Positions 1 through 10,583 of a stretch of 29,409 nucleotides of DNA are shown in pieces. The translations under genes were made by a program, and so were the position numbers. Source of the DNA: Saccoglossus kowalevskii. Its lineage: Eukaryota; Hemichordata; Enteropneusta; Harrimaniidae. The notes beneath the pieces are model-generated. The model saw only the letters and a list, made by a program, of their open reading frames with translations. It had not been told where the DNA came from and made no database searches. Positions within the stretch are counted from its first letter, which is position 1; each line of letters opens with the position of its first letter. Where the stretch lies: positions 11,576 to 40,984 of the forward strand of contig NW_003107092.1 in the NCBI RefSeq assembly GCF_000003605.2, given 5' to 3'.

Positions 1-475
1 GATGATTACTGTCTACTTTCTGTTTAGTATGGTGTTAATAGGTGCTTCTGTTGCTCTGACAACATATGTTTCCCAGTTATGCCCAATGAGCGAGTTTACT
101 ATCACGCCAGTTCCATCATCAGTGAGAAAAATCTTTCTCGGAAAAATAGAAACTATTTTAATGTGTAAGACGACGAAAAAAAAGCAAAGTGATTTCACCG
201 GTGTATCTATTTCAACGACTACAGTTCATGAGGATATGCATTGTAATTCAACAAGCTCTTCCTTTCATCGACCACTATCACACTCGTACGAGCCAGGTGC
301 TGAAATAGATTCAGCAATATGCGACGCCCACAGAATGCAGCAACTGTACCATCCTTTCAATGATTCCAATAATTCGAATGATTCTTGCCAGATGATCGAA
401 GTTATGCTGGGACAAATGCTGATGACACTCGACAAAATAGTGAATCGTTTTGTACCTACTAAATATAATAATGAG
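1..475 (+). CDS. Upstream nAChR-like gene, penultimate coding exon (partial): M3 and cytoplasmic loop
   Basis: The exon is open from the window edge; base 1 is the last base of the preceding codon. It ends in ...AAT GAG|GTAAG at 475/476, phase 0. Reading on into the intron stays open to TAA at 602-604, which would add 42 unrelated residues, so the long open frame overstates the coding exon. Confidence 0.92.
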
Positions 476-1202
476 GTAAGTTATTATAACGGGTCACCTG
501 TAATCGGTAGAGCCAGCGCGGCAACATTCTCTATGATTTGTACTATTGAAATACTTTGTGCAATATGTAATCAGAACATAAAATTTAACTCGAAGTCTGA
601 GTAAAAAAAAAAATTATTGGGAATTAATAATGCTGTCAAATTTTGTTTGTGTACTCATCATCACCATCACCTGGAAATTAACATGTAGATTTATTTTGTT
701 CCATTTACTCAAAGACACAGCTAGAGGCTTAGTATATCTAAGAATCGTTTAGTATGGTTGTAAATACATTTTGGTATACGCTATAATTTCAAAATATTTC
801 TATTCAGAAACATGAAGGAAAGAGAAAACATTCAAAGAAATTGAATGTTCTCAGAATAGTCACATATGGTTGTATAATGTTGACATTTACAAAGAGGTTA
901 TCAACTAATCTATCCTGCTCGAGTAAAATCTACGTTCAGATGATAGTATAACTTTACGTACACTGGTTATAGAATAAAATGTGACACCCAGCCCAAAGTT
1001 ATGAAATTACATGGCAACGGCAAGTGATGTGCGAGGCGTGAATGAAAGCATGAAAAAGCTATAATATTAACTCAATATGTTTGTGTTTTAGACTCACAGG
1101 GATTGGCTGAGATTGGCAGCAGTTATCGATAGAATTCTCCTCATAACCTTTGCCATTATCAACATCGCTGGAGCAGCAGTTATACTTCCTCAAATCACAT
1201 GA
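1..1202 (+). CDS. Nicotinic acetylcholine receptor-like (Cys-loop channel) subunit, 3' part only
   Basis: This is the C-terminal part of a pentameric ligand-gated ion channel subunit of the plasma membrane; the 5' exons lie outside the window. Seen: coding 1-475 and 1092-1202, joined across a GT-AG intron (gag|gtaag to ttttag|act), phase 0. The visible 194 codons (first full codon at 2) begin in M3 (TVYFLFSMVLIGASVALTTY). They continue with the short amphipathic post-M3 segment containing SVRKIFLGKIETIL, a Ser/Asn-rich cytoplasmic M3-M4 loop of about 110 residues, then M4 with RLAAVIDRILLITFA and a VILP ending, and stop TGA at 1200-1202. The M3, FLGK and DRILLI segments closely match the complete gene at 10484-24043, as does the intron before M4. 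Both lie head to tail on one strand, so they are tandem paralogues. Because the ligand-binding domain is missing, the alpha or non-alpha type cannot be judged. Family identification is secure. Confidence 0.93.
476..1091 (+). other. Last intron of the upstream nAChR-like gene
   Basis: A 616-bp GT-AG intron, AT-rich, with donor GTAAG and acceptor TTTGTGTTTTAG. It separates the cytoplasmic loop from M4. Its position and phase 0 equal those of the last intron of the downstream gene (22828-23929). No other feature is seen inside it. Confidence 0.9.
1092..1202 (+). CDS. Upstream nAChR-like gene, last coding exon (M4)
   Basis: Too short to stand out as an open frame. It is recognised because it continues the phase and encodes 36 residues: THRDWLRLAAVIDRIL, a hydrophobic M4 and a VILPQIT tail before TGA. 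Residues D and R in VIDRIL and the terminal ILP are typical of Cys-loop receptor M4 helices. Confidence 0.93.
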   Translation, partial: THRDWLRLAAVIDRILLITFAIINIAGAAVILPQIT

Positions 1203-1601
1203 ACAAACTATATACATATTGATACTTATCTACAACAAAAATTTCCAATAGCAACTGTTTTATCACATGTCCCACACAACATATCTGTCACATTCTTAGT
1301 TGTATACTTTGAGTTTCATATTAAGTGTATTTTCCTTCACTGACATCACCGTGTGTAGTAATACGCTTGTAATTTTATTTCATTTTGTGTTTTTGAACAT
1401 GTAAATTACTTGCGATAGACCAATTTATCAATAGATATGTTATAACTATTTACGTAAGTTCTTAGCTGCTGTCGGCCACATATAATTACGCTTGTCCTCA
1501 TACTTCAACTGTAAAGAGTGCCGGCATTTCTGATCGTCCGAAATTGACATATCTCCCAATCCTGATGATCGACCTAACTTGACAGTGACAATCACACTAC
1601 A

Positions 1602-1607
1602 AATAAA
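1602..1607 (+). promoter_or_regulatory. Candidate polyadenylation signal AATAAA for the upstream gene
   Basis: The first AATAAA hexamer I see downstream of the TGA at 1200-1202 lies about 400 nt after it, implying a 3' UTR of about 0.4 kb. Chance occurrence is possible in AT-rich DNA. Confidence 0.4.
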
Positions 1608-1843
1608 ACCTATAGACTGTATCCTTTCAAAAGGATGCATGTGAACAATTTTCAACAAATTAACTAATTCCTCTTAGATTTAGAGAGGGTAAAATTTAAT
1701 TCACTGCAATAGATAAAATTAAATCATCTCAATGGTAGTTATTAATAACTAAGTATTTTAAGCCCGGAACAAAGGCACTATTATTCCATATTACCACTTG
1801 CGAAAGTTAAAATTCTTAGCGTCCCATATTTGCAGTTATTTGA

Positions 1844-1990
1844 CAAGTTCGATGTCCATGTACGAGCAAGCAGCAAGTTTGTTGTTCATGTGCATGAAAA
1901 CGCCATCATCATTCATCCGAGCGAGCGAGTGTTGTAAACAAGTTCCATTTACGAGCAAGTCTGTACAAGTTTGAAGTCCATGCACAGTTA
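1844..1990. repeat. Degenerate two-copy tandem repeat, unit about 90-95 bp
   Basis: Copy 1 starts at 1844 (CAAGTTC ... TACGAGCAAG at 1861 ... CAAGTTT ... CATGTGCATG). The same ordered words recur from 1939 (CAAGTTC ... TACGAGCAAG at 1950 ... CAAGTTT ... CATGCACAG). Offsets drift from 95 to 89 bp, so the copies have indels and are old. Confidence 0.5.
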
Positions 1991-3084
1991 CTTCCATTAC
2001 ATAAAAAAGCCAAAGTGTTATTTCGCCCTCTGGCGTCACGATGAAAACACATCCAATAGAGTTTTCTGCTTTATTAATTTGTCATGTGTTTTTTTAATAT
2101 GAGAAGATTTTCGAATAGCATCATGAACTTGGAATATTCGAAGTTTTGTGATTTGACAATACCATAGAAACGCTGCGCTGTAATTTAAACTGTCACTCTT
2201 ACAACCTATCTTATGGTAAACGCACATACGCTACACGTACATTTTGTTCCACGAATCTACAATTCATTGAACTAGAATTTGCATTTACGCGTACTGACCT
2301 TTGCCACGGAATGATTGGTGGTGTCAAATTTCCATGTGACAGTTTGTTTACCAAGACAACCATGAAAGCATTTAGGAAAATACAACACTTCATCCATGAA
2401 TTATAATTATTGTATAAATATTGTCATGAAGGTCTAGTAAGAGTACTTATGTAGTATAGACAATTGAAGTATGGGCTTGATTGTTATCACGTGATACGGA
2501 GCAACATGTTTACGTTTAAGTATTCGACAACTACTGTTACACAGATACATCGTCAAAGTACTCAACAGACTGACTTCTGCAGAATTCAATATATATCCGC
2601 CATATTGGCTTTATTACTTGTAAGTACATGCAATAAAATATACATTCTAAATACACACCGTATCGTTTTGTAAAATCGCAAAAGTAATTTTTATGAAATG
2701 AACTTAGCCATACTACGTGAGTGTGTTTTCCAATGTGCTAATTCTGGTGACATTCGCAACAAGAAAAAGTATATATTCCCCCTATAGAGCGAAGCAATAC
2801 TTTCGCATTCCAAACTGGCTGGAAACATTTCGGTGTACACAGCTATCACAATTACACTTATCAAAGTACAGCAAGAAAGAACAGGCATGGGAATGCTTGT
2901 ACGTCATGTTGTATATAATGTTGTGTATTAATCGAAAGATTAAATCGTAATTGTGTTGGACATATGTGTAACCCCTCAATCTGCAATTGCTTGCAATGAT
3001 TCAAAGTTATATGCGAATATAAACGTATCAAATTATAATTACGTAGCAGCAATATTCAGATTCAGTGAGTGACATTTCAATGTT

Positions 3085-3163
3085 GATGTGTGTTAGCATA
3101 GCATGGCGTCACTTTGTCTGTGTCTGCGCAATCGTAACACTGTTATCTAGAACTTAATTACCC
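3085..3163 (+). repeat. Dispersed repeat, copy A
   Basis: This 79-bp block aligns without gaps to 4460-4538; I count about 65 of 79 identical positions, and most differences are transitions. The shared core is TGTTAGCATAGCATG. Weaker similarity upstream (AAACTGGCTGG at about 2811 against about 4333) suggests the repeat was once several hundred bp long. Family unknown. Confidence 0.75.
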
Positions 3164-4020
3164 CAAAACCTCTCCAACACAACAATAATCCAATAGTTGG
3201 CAAATACTGCTGCCTCCTACAGGACTCAATTAACTGGCAGTTGTCTTATTAGTTTTGTAGTACTTTTGAACAATTCAATTACTATTCTTCTTGTTGGCTT
3301 AGGTACTTAGTATGGAATACATGCATTCAACATATACATTCCAAATGCATAGTGACTAATCTTAACATACAGTAAAAATGCAAGCGTAATCTTTATAGTC
3401 TGAAAATAACTTTACGGTTCGAGCATAAATTACGTAGTTGGTTCGAGCTGCTTTATCTGATACTCATTTACACTCAGGTAAGGCGATGTCCTTGGCAACA
3501 ATAAATTAAATAAATAAACAATAAATAACTAAATTTGTTCCCATATCATTACATTTATTTATTTGGTTTACAGTCTCATGTTATATTAGGTTGTGCTAAC
3601 AATGTTTGCTTAGCTTGGCTTGTTTAAGAAACGAAAACTACAACCTTTTCAACACTGATACGTAGTCCATATGATTCAATATTAAGTTTAAGAGCGACAC
3701 AAAAGTCAATCATGAGAGAATTTAATCGATTGAGAAATTCAGTTTCCCACAACTTACAACTTACTTATTTGTATTGCCCTTCGTTGTTTCTGTGAATTAA
3801 GGTTACATTAACTAGCACTGCATTAGGGTGTTTGATACTGAGACAAAAAGTGGTCACACTGAGATTTATTACCAATTCTGTGTAAAACTATTAATTATTC
3901 AATAAAATCATTCCAAACCATTGTCGATTATACTGCAATATAACATTTAAAATCACTCTTCAAAAAAATTTGATAATATTTCAATTAGGGAATTAGTTTT
4001 GTCGGTTTGAATAAGTCAAG

Positions 4021-4227
<207 letters not shown>

Positions 4228-4459
4228 CTGTTTCTGAAAGTTATCGCACTGTAGCTATGGAGAACAGAATATACCATGAGGCCACAAAATGTACCTGCGT
4301 AGATGCATTAGCATTCCCATACGACTCGTCCTAAACTGGCTGGGTACATTTATTGAAAGTATTACAAGACATAACAGGATGCGAAAAGAAATATCTGTGT
4401 ATGTATGACTTGCACATGTTATGAAATATTGCGTTATTTCACAATGATTGATAACATCG

Positions 4460-4538
4460 GATGTTTGTTAGCATAGCATGACGTCACTGTGTCTGCGTTT
4501 GCGTAGTCGTGATATGGTTATCTGGTACCTAATTACCC
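4460..4538 (+). repeat. Dispersed repeat, copy B
   Basis: Partner of 3085-3163 in the same orientation, about 1.4 kb away. This copy carries a perfect TGACGTCA palindrome at 4479-4486 where copy A has TGGCGTCA. The (ATTT)n tract lies about 230 bp upstream; microsatellites often grow at the edges of transposable elements, but a link is not shown here. Confidence 0.75.
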
Positions 4539-4539
4539 T

Positions 4540-7500
4540 CAATATGATGTGTCGTTCTCATGTGTTCAACAAATTATTTATACGTCATGATTTGTAATTC
4601 TAGATCGACGACGTGGGCAACCACGCAGCAAATATAATTATAACGTTTATTAATAATAGTTGTTTGTTTGTTTGTATGTGTGATTTATTTCAGTATTCCG
4701 TTCTCCTACAATGTACACTGCAATGTTGTAAATTATATTTGAGTCAAAAGTTTAGCAAAACATATTAAAATTTAATGTAGTATGTTGTTGCCTGGCCCAT
4801 TGAATACTATATTTTTCGCCTTTCACTGTTATTTTGAGTATACATGAAGTGGATCAACTAAGGTTTTAATGGACCCGTTGTAAAGTAAGAAGTGAAAAGT
4901 ACCCAGTAGTTCATTCGATGTTGTTGTTTAATTTAAAGAATTCGTATGGAATGCAAATAATCCCATCAAGTCAGAGAGTTCGAAATACAATTGCATTGTA
5001 GAGCATATCCCATCATCTCAGTATGGAACAGACCCTTTGATCTCATTTAAAATGACACACAATATGTTTGAAATTGTATACATATAGATTACTCTGGAAT
5101 GGTTGTCGTTTCACGGCATGATATTCACATACACGTCTTCGATGCCGTATTCTGCCGATAAGTAGTCACATTTGTGTTTGATTTCGATACTGTGCGTTGC
5201 AGAAATCCCTGATATAATACTTATATCGTGCTTGGTATTAGATAAAAGCTTGTTTCTAAATATATTTAATTACCGATGATCACATTTTTTTATTTAAAAT
5301 TGATTAGACTTTAGTTGGTGGTTGAGATTGTAACCACCAATTGTCATATTTAATAGATTAACTAGCGTCTAGATGATTTATTAATGTCGCTAATTATTGT
5401 ATTGAGATTGAATTCCCATGCATTACTTCGTTGTAGTATGCACTCTGATATCTCTTATTTAATCTTAATGTAAGATACCTACTCTGCGAACCAACATGTC
5501 TTGTTAGAATTGATAAATTGCTGTAATTATTGATTTTTAGACGAATTAAGCTATTCAATCATATTCGCGTATTAAATTACAATGAGCTTGTACGGTTACT
5601 GGTTTCACGTCATAACATGATTGCAATATGCCGTATGAATTAAGTTAAGTGGCCACATCATATACCCATTAAATTGAACATAACATAGAAGTATGACAAA
5701 GCATTCTATGGTATTTGTTTTCAAAGCCCACAAATGTTTCAGAATATAGAGTAAAGCCAGAGTACAAGTACTATTTTGAAATATAAATAAAGAAAAAATG
5801 TCGAGGCCGCAGACAGTGATATTCTGTCGCGGGAAAGAATTTATATTCAAGAAGATTCCGAGCACAAAGGCTTTATTCTGCTTTAAAACCATCACCACAA
5901 ACCACCTATAGATATTTATTTTGAAAAAAAATTGAAGGCTTTTTTGAAGGCATTCGGTGAGTCTTAAAACTGCCTTGCGTGTGTCATAACTCCAAAGGTG
6001 TACGTTGATTGGGTGATACTGACTTAATTTTACATATATATCATTCAACCCATATAATTACTGCCACGATTTGTCTAAATTCAAAGTACGATTTAGTTGA
6101 AAACTGTAAGGGTTCATTAGTAAGTCGGATTGTTATTTGCAAACTGTTTAATTTTACTGGTTAATCAGGTTGTTTCAGACCGAATTTTGTTCTCTCTTGA
6201 TAAAAGTGCAACTTACTCCTTATGGAACAAACTGTGTCAAGAAGGTGGTGGGCGATGAAATGCAACGAATGGCCCGAATAACATAAGCACTGCCAGGTTA
6301 GCCGTATATATGCGAAGCTATTCTATCATCAGAACATTGTTCATCTTATTACATAAAAAAATGGGTTTTGTAGAAAAGCCACGAGAAACTGGTGAAATCG
6401 ACTTCAAAAACGAATAAAACCCTTCTCGAATCTCGTTGGCCTCGAAGTGTTTTTAAAAACAAACGGTTTAATCCGGCAGGTTTCCTCATATTCGTTCGAT
6501 AACTCTCTCATGAATCCATCATATTGTTCAATAAACATTTTGTAGCTGTGTGATTTTGAAAAACGAATCATTACATGAGATCTTGAGTCTTGTGGGGAAA
6601 TTATATCATCTAAAAACAAAAGAACACATCTAACAAGAATATAGATGTGAATCCATGGACCAGATTGATCGGTACCTATATGGGACTGGTCATGCATGGT
6701 GACTTTAGACATGATGTCATGTTGTATATACCTCAAAAAAGTGTGATGAGGATGACATAACTGTCGCTTAATAAACTTGTCCGATCGGAATCCAAAATTG
6801 CTTCAAATTATTATTTAATCTCGAAGATAACAAGTCAAAATTACATAAATGGTCACAACGAGACATGATTTGTAAATGTCATTTTACCAGGATAAAATAG
6901 TCACAAATAAAAAAACTAAGCAGTAAATTGTGAGTTGAACCGCTACAATAGTATAAAATTACTTTAACACTCAATTTTACCACTACACCGGCTTTTATAA
7001 GTATGATGTGTCTGACATAATGATATATTTATATTCATGGGCAGACCATTTCACTGAATTATCTAAGGTATGATCTAGCTGGATTGTATTGCAGTATGTT
7101 ATATTACTTCAAGAGAATTTGAAATATTGTCTGTGATAGTAAATGGTACCGTGTCTTACACAGAGAATCAGCGATACTATAATGCCCAAGTTGGCCATTG
7201 TTGAGGTCATTTATCTATACTAACATACTGCTTTATATATTGTCACCTGTGTGACCCGATCGTAATATCAAGCCAGGTAAATTCGAGTTGATTAAAAATC
7301 ATTTTGACATATCCTCTAAATATATGGTCCTTAAATTATACATTAGCTAATTTTGCAGACTATCTCGATGTATGTATAAAATGTGTATTGAATTTATTAG
7401 TATAATTATACGCATAAATGTAAATAAATCCTAACAATTTTGATTCTGATTCTGGCAACACATCTTTAAAGGTTTAAATGACTTTTAATTACCTTGAACA

Positions 7501-7703
7501 AAATCAAAGTAGGTAAAAATGAACAAAATAATATCGACCAAGGCATACCTGAGCACATCTGGTGACATTTTATAATGGTGTGATTTTAATTTTATTTATT
7601 TTAAGTTGAGAATTTCAAATTATTTCGCGGAACAAAATGAAGTGCATTAATACATATCGTACACAGGTCACGTTAAAATGTTGATTTTTAGATGTGTATA
7701 AGG
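4540..7703. other. Intergenic stretch, no recognisable gene
   Basis: The longest open frame in the intergenic DNA is here: 147 codons on the minus strand (5605-6048). Another of 110 codons lies at 6404-6736 on the minus strand. Neither shows a recognisable domain. A perfect 9-bp stem, TTGGTGGTT/AACCACCAA, lies at 5315-5340. Nothing else is supportable. Confidence 0.55.
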
Positions 7704-7773
7704 TAACAATATTAAACTTATCTAGGTGCTACTTCAAGTAACAATATTAAACTTATCTAGGTGCTACTTCAAG
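7704..7773. repeat. Perfect 35-bp tandem duplication
   Basis: A 35-bp unit starting TAACAATATTAAACTTATC and ending CTACTTCAAG is present twice with no mismatch (7704-7738 and 7739-7773). The identity means a recent duplication or an assembly artefact. Confidence 0.97.
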
Positions 7774-9280
7774 TTGTCTGTCTTCACATTGATATTACTC
7801 TTCAGGTAACCACTAATGATCATTAACATAGGTTCATTGCCTACAATTTCTAAATTATTCCTTCTCAAACGACGTTTTTAAGCACCTTTCGGTCAATGGT
7901 TCAGGGATCAGTACAGACTTTATAGTTATTCGGTCTATTACATGGGAAGCATGTATACATCGTTTTCGGACAAGGTTTCTTTTAACTTAATATATCAGTA
8001 TTGCACACTTTTGTCAGTCATGTTTTCTCGAACGTCTTGTACATACGTGTAATCATATTTCTTTCGTGCGTACAGTTTCCGATTCCAAATATAATTTTAT
8101 TGTGACAGGCGAAAGCGGAAAAACCGTGCATACTATTATTTACAATGACCATATAGTTGATAAAAGAAAAAAAAAATCCCGACAGCTCGAATAACAATGG
8201 GCTTATCTATTATTATTTTTAATTATTTTTACACCGTTTCTATTGCTATTTCTTCATTAATAAAGATAATGACAATGATATGATTATAGTTATGATTATA
8301 ATTACTTAAATAATTGTAATAGTATAATTATTATTGAATACTATTATTATTTGTGATTCTCATTAAATATGAAACTAAAAAAATATTTTTGGAATGTGAA
8401 AAATTATATTTTTGACATTATGTTACGTCATCTCTATGTCTTGCCAGGCAATACTGTAATACATTCTATATATTGCCTGTAGTTTAAATGTTAAATCCGC
8501 AAATTGAGATCTCGTTGTGGGCGACTATTCCACATGACTTGTATTCCATTCTCTCTCGTCAATGCATCCATTGATGATAATGCCATGGTTCAAAGGCAAC
8601 ATGACAACAACAAAAATAATAATAATGAACTCACAACTATGAATAAATAATAATAATAAATTATCGGTTATTAAGAAATTGTTGTTTACCTTCAAATTAT
8701 TTTCATTTTCATCCGAATTGGTTTTTAAACCTTTAGTCGGAAACCTCGTTGAAATAAGGGATAGTTCACTATTTTAGCACTATTATCTGAAAATTATCAC
8801 TTTAATGATTATCAAAACGATCATAAAGTTTGAGTGAATATATATGTCGTTTAAATAGCTGAATGAACCGAAAGTAGAGCCATTACACCGCCTTCAATGC
8901 CGTGATATGTATTTGTATTAGGGTTATTGACATTTCTGATAATAAGTACACGGTAGAATAATTGTGAGTGTCGTTCAACTTGCACGTTTGCATTCATACC
9001 CTTTCTCTAGGCTATTAGATTACAGTGCACTAATCTAGTCAGCGATATGTTGTCTACATGCCAGATGCGAGTAACCGCTTATTACCGCTGCCTCAGAGGC
9101 GCTCTAACGATAAATATAGGAATGATTTGACAACGAGTGTCTTAATGTGCCCCTATCATTAATGCTGTGACAATGGTGTTTTCAAAATTTGAAACCCTAG
9201 TGTGCGCAAACACATATGGTTATACTCCATCTGTGATAAGCGAGTGCGTAAATATATCATTCCTAGACCGTGGAAACGAT
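7774..9280. other. Intergenic, AT-rich low-complexity stretch
   Basis: There are runs of ATT/AAT trinucleotides around 8200-8345 and 8610-8660, and no coding or RNA gene signature. Confidence 0.6.
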
Positions 9281-9364
9281 TGAAAGATGCAGTATGCATT
9301 CAAGTCAATACCATTGAAACACTGAAAGATGCAGTGTGCATTCCAGTCAATGCCACAGAACTCT
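9281..9364. repeat. Two-unit 42-bp tandem repeat
   Basis: Units at 9281-9322 and 9323-9364 both begin TGAAAGATGCAGT and share TGCATT and AGTCAAT; I judge them roughly 80 percent identical. The period is a multiple of three and lies in a 61-codon open frame (9202-9387), where it repeats LKDAVCI.VN. The frame has no other sign of being a gene. Confidence 0.8.
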
Positions 9365-9387
9365 TAAAACGTTTTAATGTGCGGTAA

Positions 9388-10483
9388 TGTCACAGGTCGA
9401 TAATGTTCAAGTCAAAATTATACGAGCATTAGAGTAATGAAACGTGGCGACCTTTAAACGCTTATCGAAAATCTAGTATTTGCAATTTGTCTATCTGTGA
9501 GTCTGTGAGTACATGAACTGTAGTTACAAAGTTCACAGTGTAATTCTACCACAACTGAATATCTAGTATTTCATGATCAAACGAATGAATGTAAGGTTCA
9601 TCAATTACATTTATTAATTGCTGTTGTTGTTCGTAAGCGTAATTATTCATGAGATTGTGATTGAGATGGATATCAGCCGATGACGTTTTGGGAATAAATA
9701 CGTGTGCACATCAATGTATACGGAGAATTAACTGGGATTTATTGCAAACTGTCTGTAAATGTCCTCTTATTAATGTCGAGATGTCACGCATCTCTTGTCA
9801 GAGGTTGCATGACGAACCGGAGGCTACATGGGAGCCGCTGTCAAAACCTCGCAATATATGACGCTGGCCTAGGAGTTTAAATTACTGAAACGCCCTCAAT
9901 ATACAAATATATATATATTCAAATGACAAGTCACACACATATCCTTTATGTCACCATACGTTGACGTTTGAATATGCTATTACATATAATTAGTTCGTTG
10001 TTAATGAAATGATTCGTGCTGAATTGGTTGTGTGTTTCACTGAGTGATTACCGTCAGTCACATTGATTGTTGAATTAGCAGGCGCACTCTCCCTAGGCAC
10101 TTGGTGAGCAGGATTACAAGAAAGCATATTAGCCGGATATCAGCGTTTTTCTTAAGCTTTCCATATCCGCAGGGCATCCCTGAACTATGACGCTGTAAAG
10201 ATTCAGAAATGACTGGGTCACATGTAGCATCCGTGGAGTATTACCATGGTGATTCAGTGACGGGATAACATTGACTAACGAGACCTGTAGGGATGACGTG
10301 AAAGAAAGGTATTGTTGGAGATCGAATACGAGGCAACTCATAATTTTACGAGTTGTCAACCTTAGTTCCTGCTTATTAGTACCACGAATATAGTGATCCA
10401 TTGGGACTACGTTCATTAGCCGACATCCAGTGCAAAGCGAACACGACGTGTCGGCGTACATCAAGTTTCATCTCCTAACCAAA
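9388..10483. other. Region upstream of the complete nAChR-like gene (putative promoter and 5' UTR)
   Basis: No TATA box or initiator can be fixed with confidence. A 7-bp inverted repeat, GCCGACA (10419-10425) and TGTCGGC (10449-10455), lies 29-65 bp before the start codon in a locally CpG-richer patch, possibly a 5' UTR hairpin. Open frames here (66 codons + at 9661, 111 codons - at 10129-10464) have no recognisable content. Confidence 0.4.
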
Positions 10484-10583
10484 ATGGCGTTCGAGGTGAC
10501 AAAATCGCGCAGTGTAGCTGGTGTTCTCATTTTTTCGGTGACAATTATAATTCTGTCCCGTCCTACGAATATTCTAGCTGCAG
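10484..10583 (+). CDS. Complete nAChR-like gene, exon 1: start codon and signal peptide
   Basis: The start ATG lies in AACCAAAATGGCG, a good animal initiation context (A at -3, G at +4). The exon gives 33 codons plus one base: a basic n-region (K7, R9), a hydrophobic core VAGVLIFSVTIIIL and a small-residue end ILAA, then CAG|GTAAGTC, a consensus donor. Phase 1 fits the next exon (G|AT = Asp34). The 9-kb distance to exon 2 is the weak point. A rival signal-peptide exon is described at 17619. Confidence 0.75.

Larger units (their letters stand above)
1608..4020. other. Intergenic stretch, no recognisable gene
   Basis: Short open frames occur on both strands (longest 77 codons), but none shows a family motif or a coherent exon structure. 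The stretch holds a degenerate two-copy repeat near 1844-1990 and copy A of a dispersed repeat at 3085-3163. A strong donor-like GTAAGT lies near 2621 at the end of a 69-codon frame, with no matching partner exon seen. Confidence 0.6.

Noticed and set aside
2464-2673. 69-codon frame ending at a GTAAGT donor, considered as a leader exon
   Set aside because: The donor is in phase 0 in this frame, while receptor exon 2 needs phase 1. The upstream part is not signal-peptide-like.
3416-3450. Twice-repeated GGTTCGAGC considered as a tRNA T-arm
   Set aside because: No flanking stem, A box or acceptor pairing.
5605-6048. 147-codon minus-strand open frame
   Set aside because: Longest non-homologous frame, but it has no domain, no start context of note and biased, irregular composition. 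I judge it chance in AT-rich DNA, although a transcript would change that.
6404-6736. 110-codon minus-strand open frame
   Set aside because: No recognisable motif and no partner exons.
10129-10464. 111-codon minus-strand frame just upstream of exon 1
   Set aside because: No family features; it overlaps the probable promoter and 5' leader of the receptor gene.
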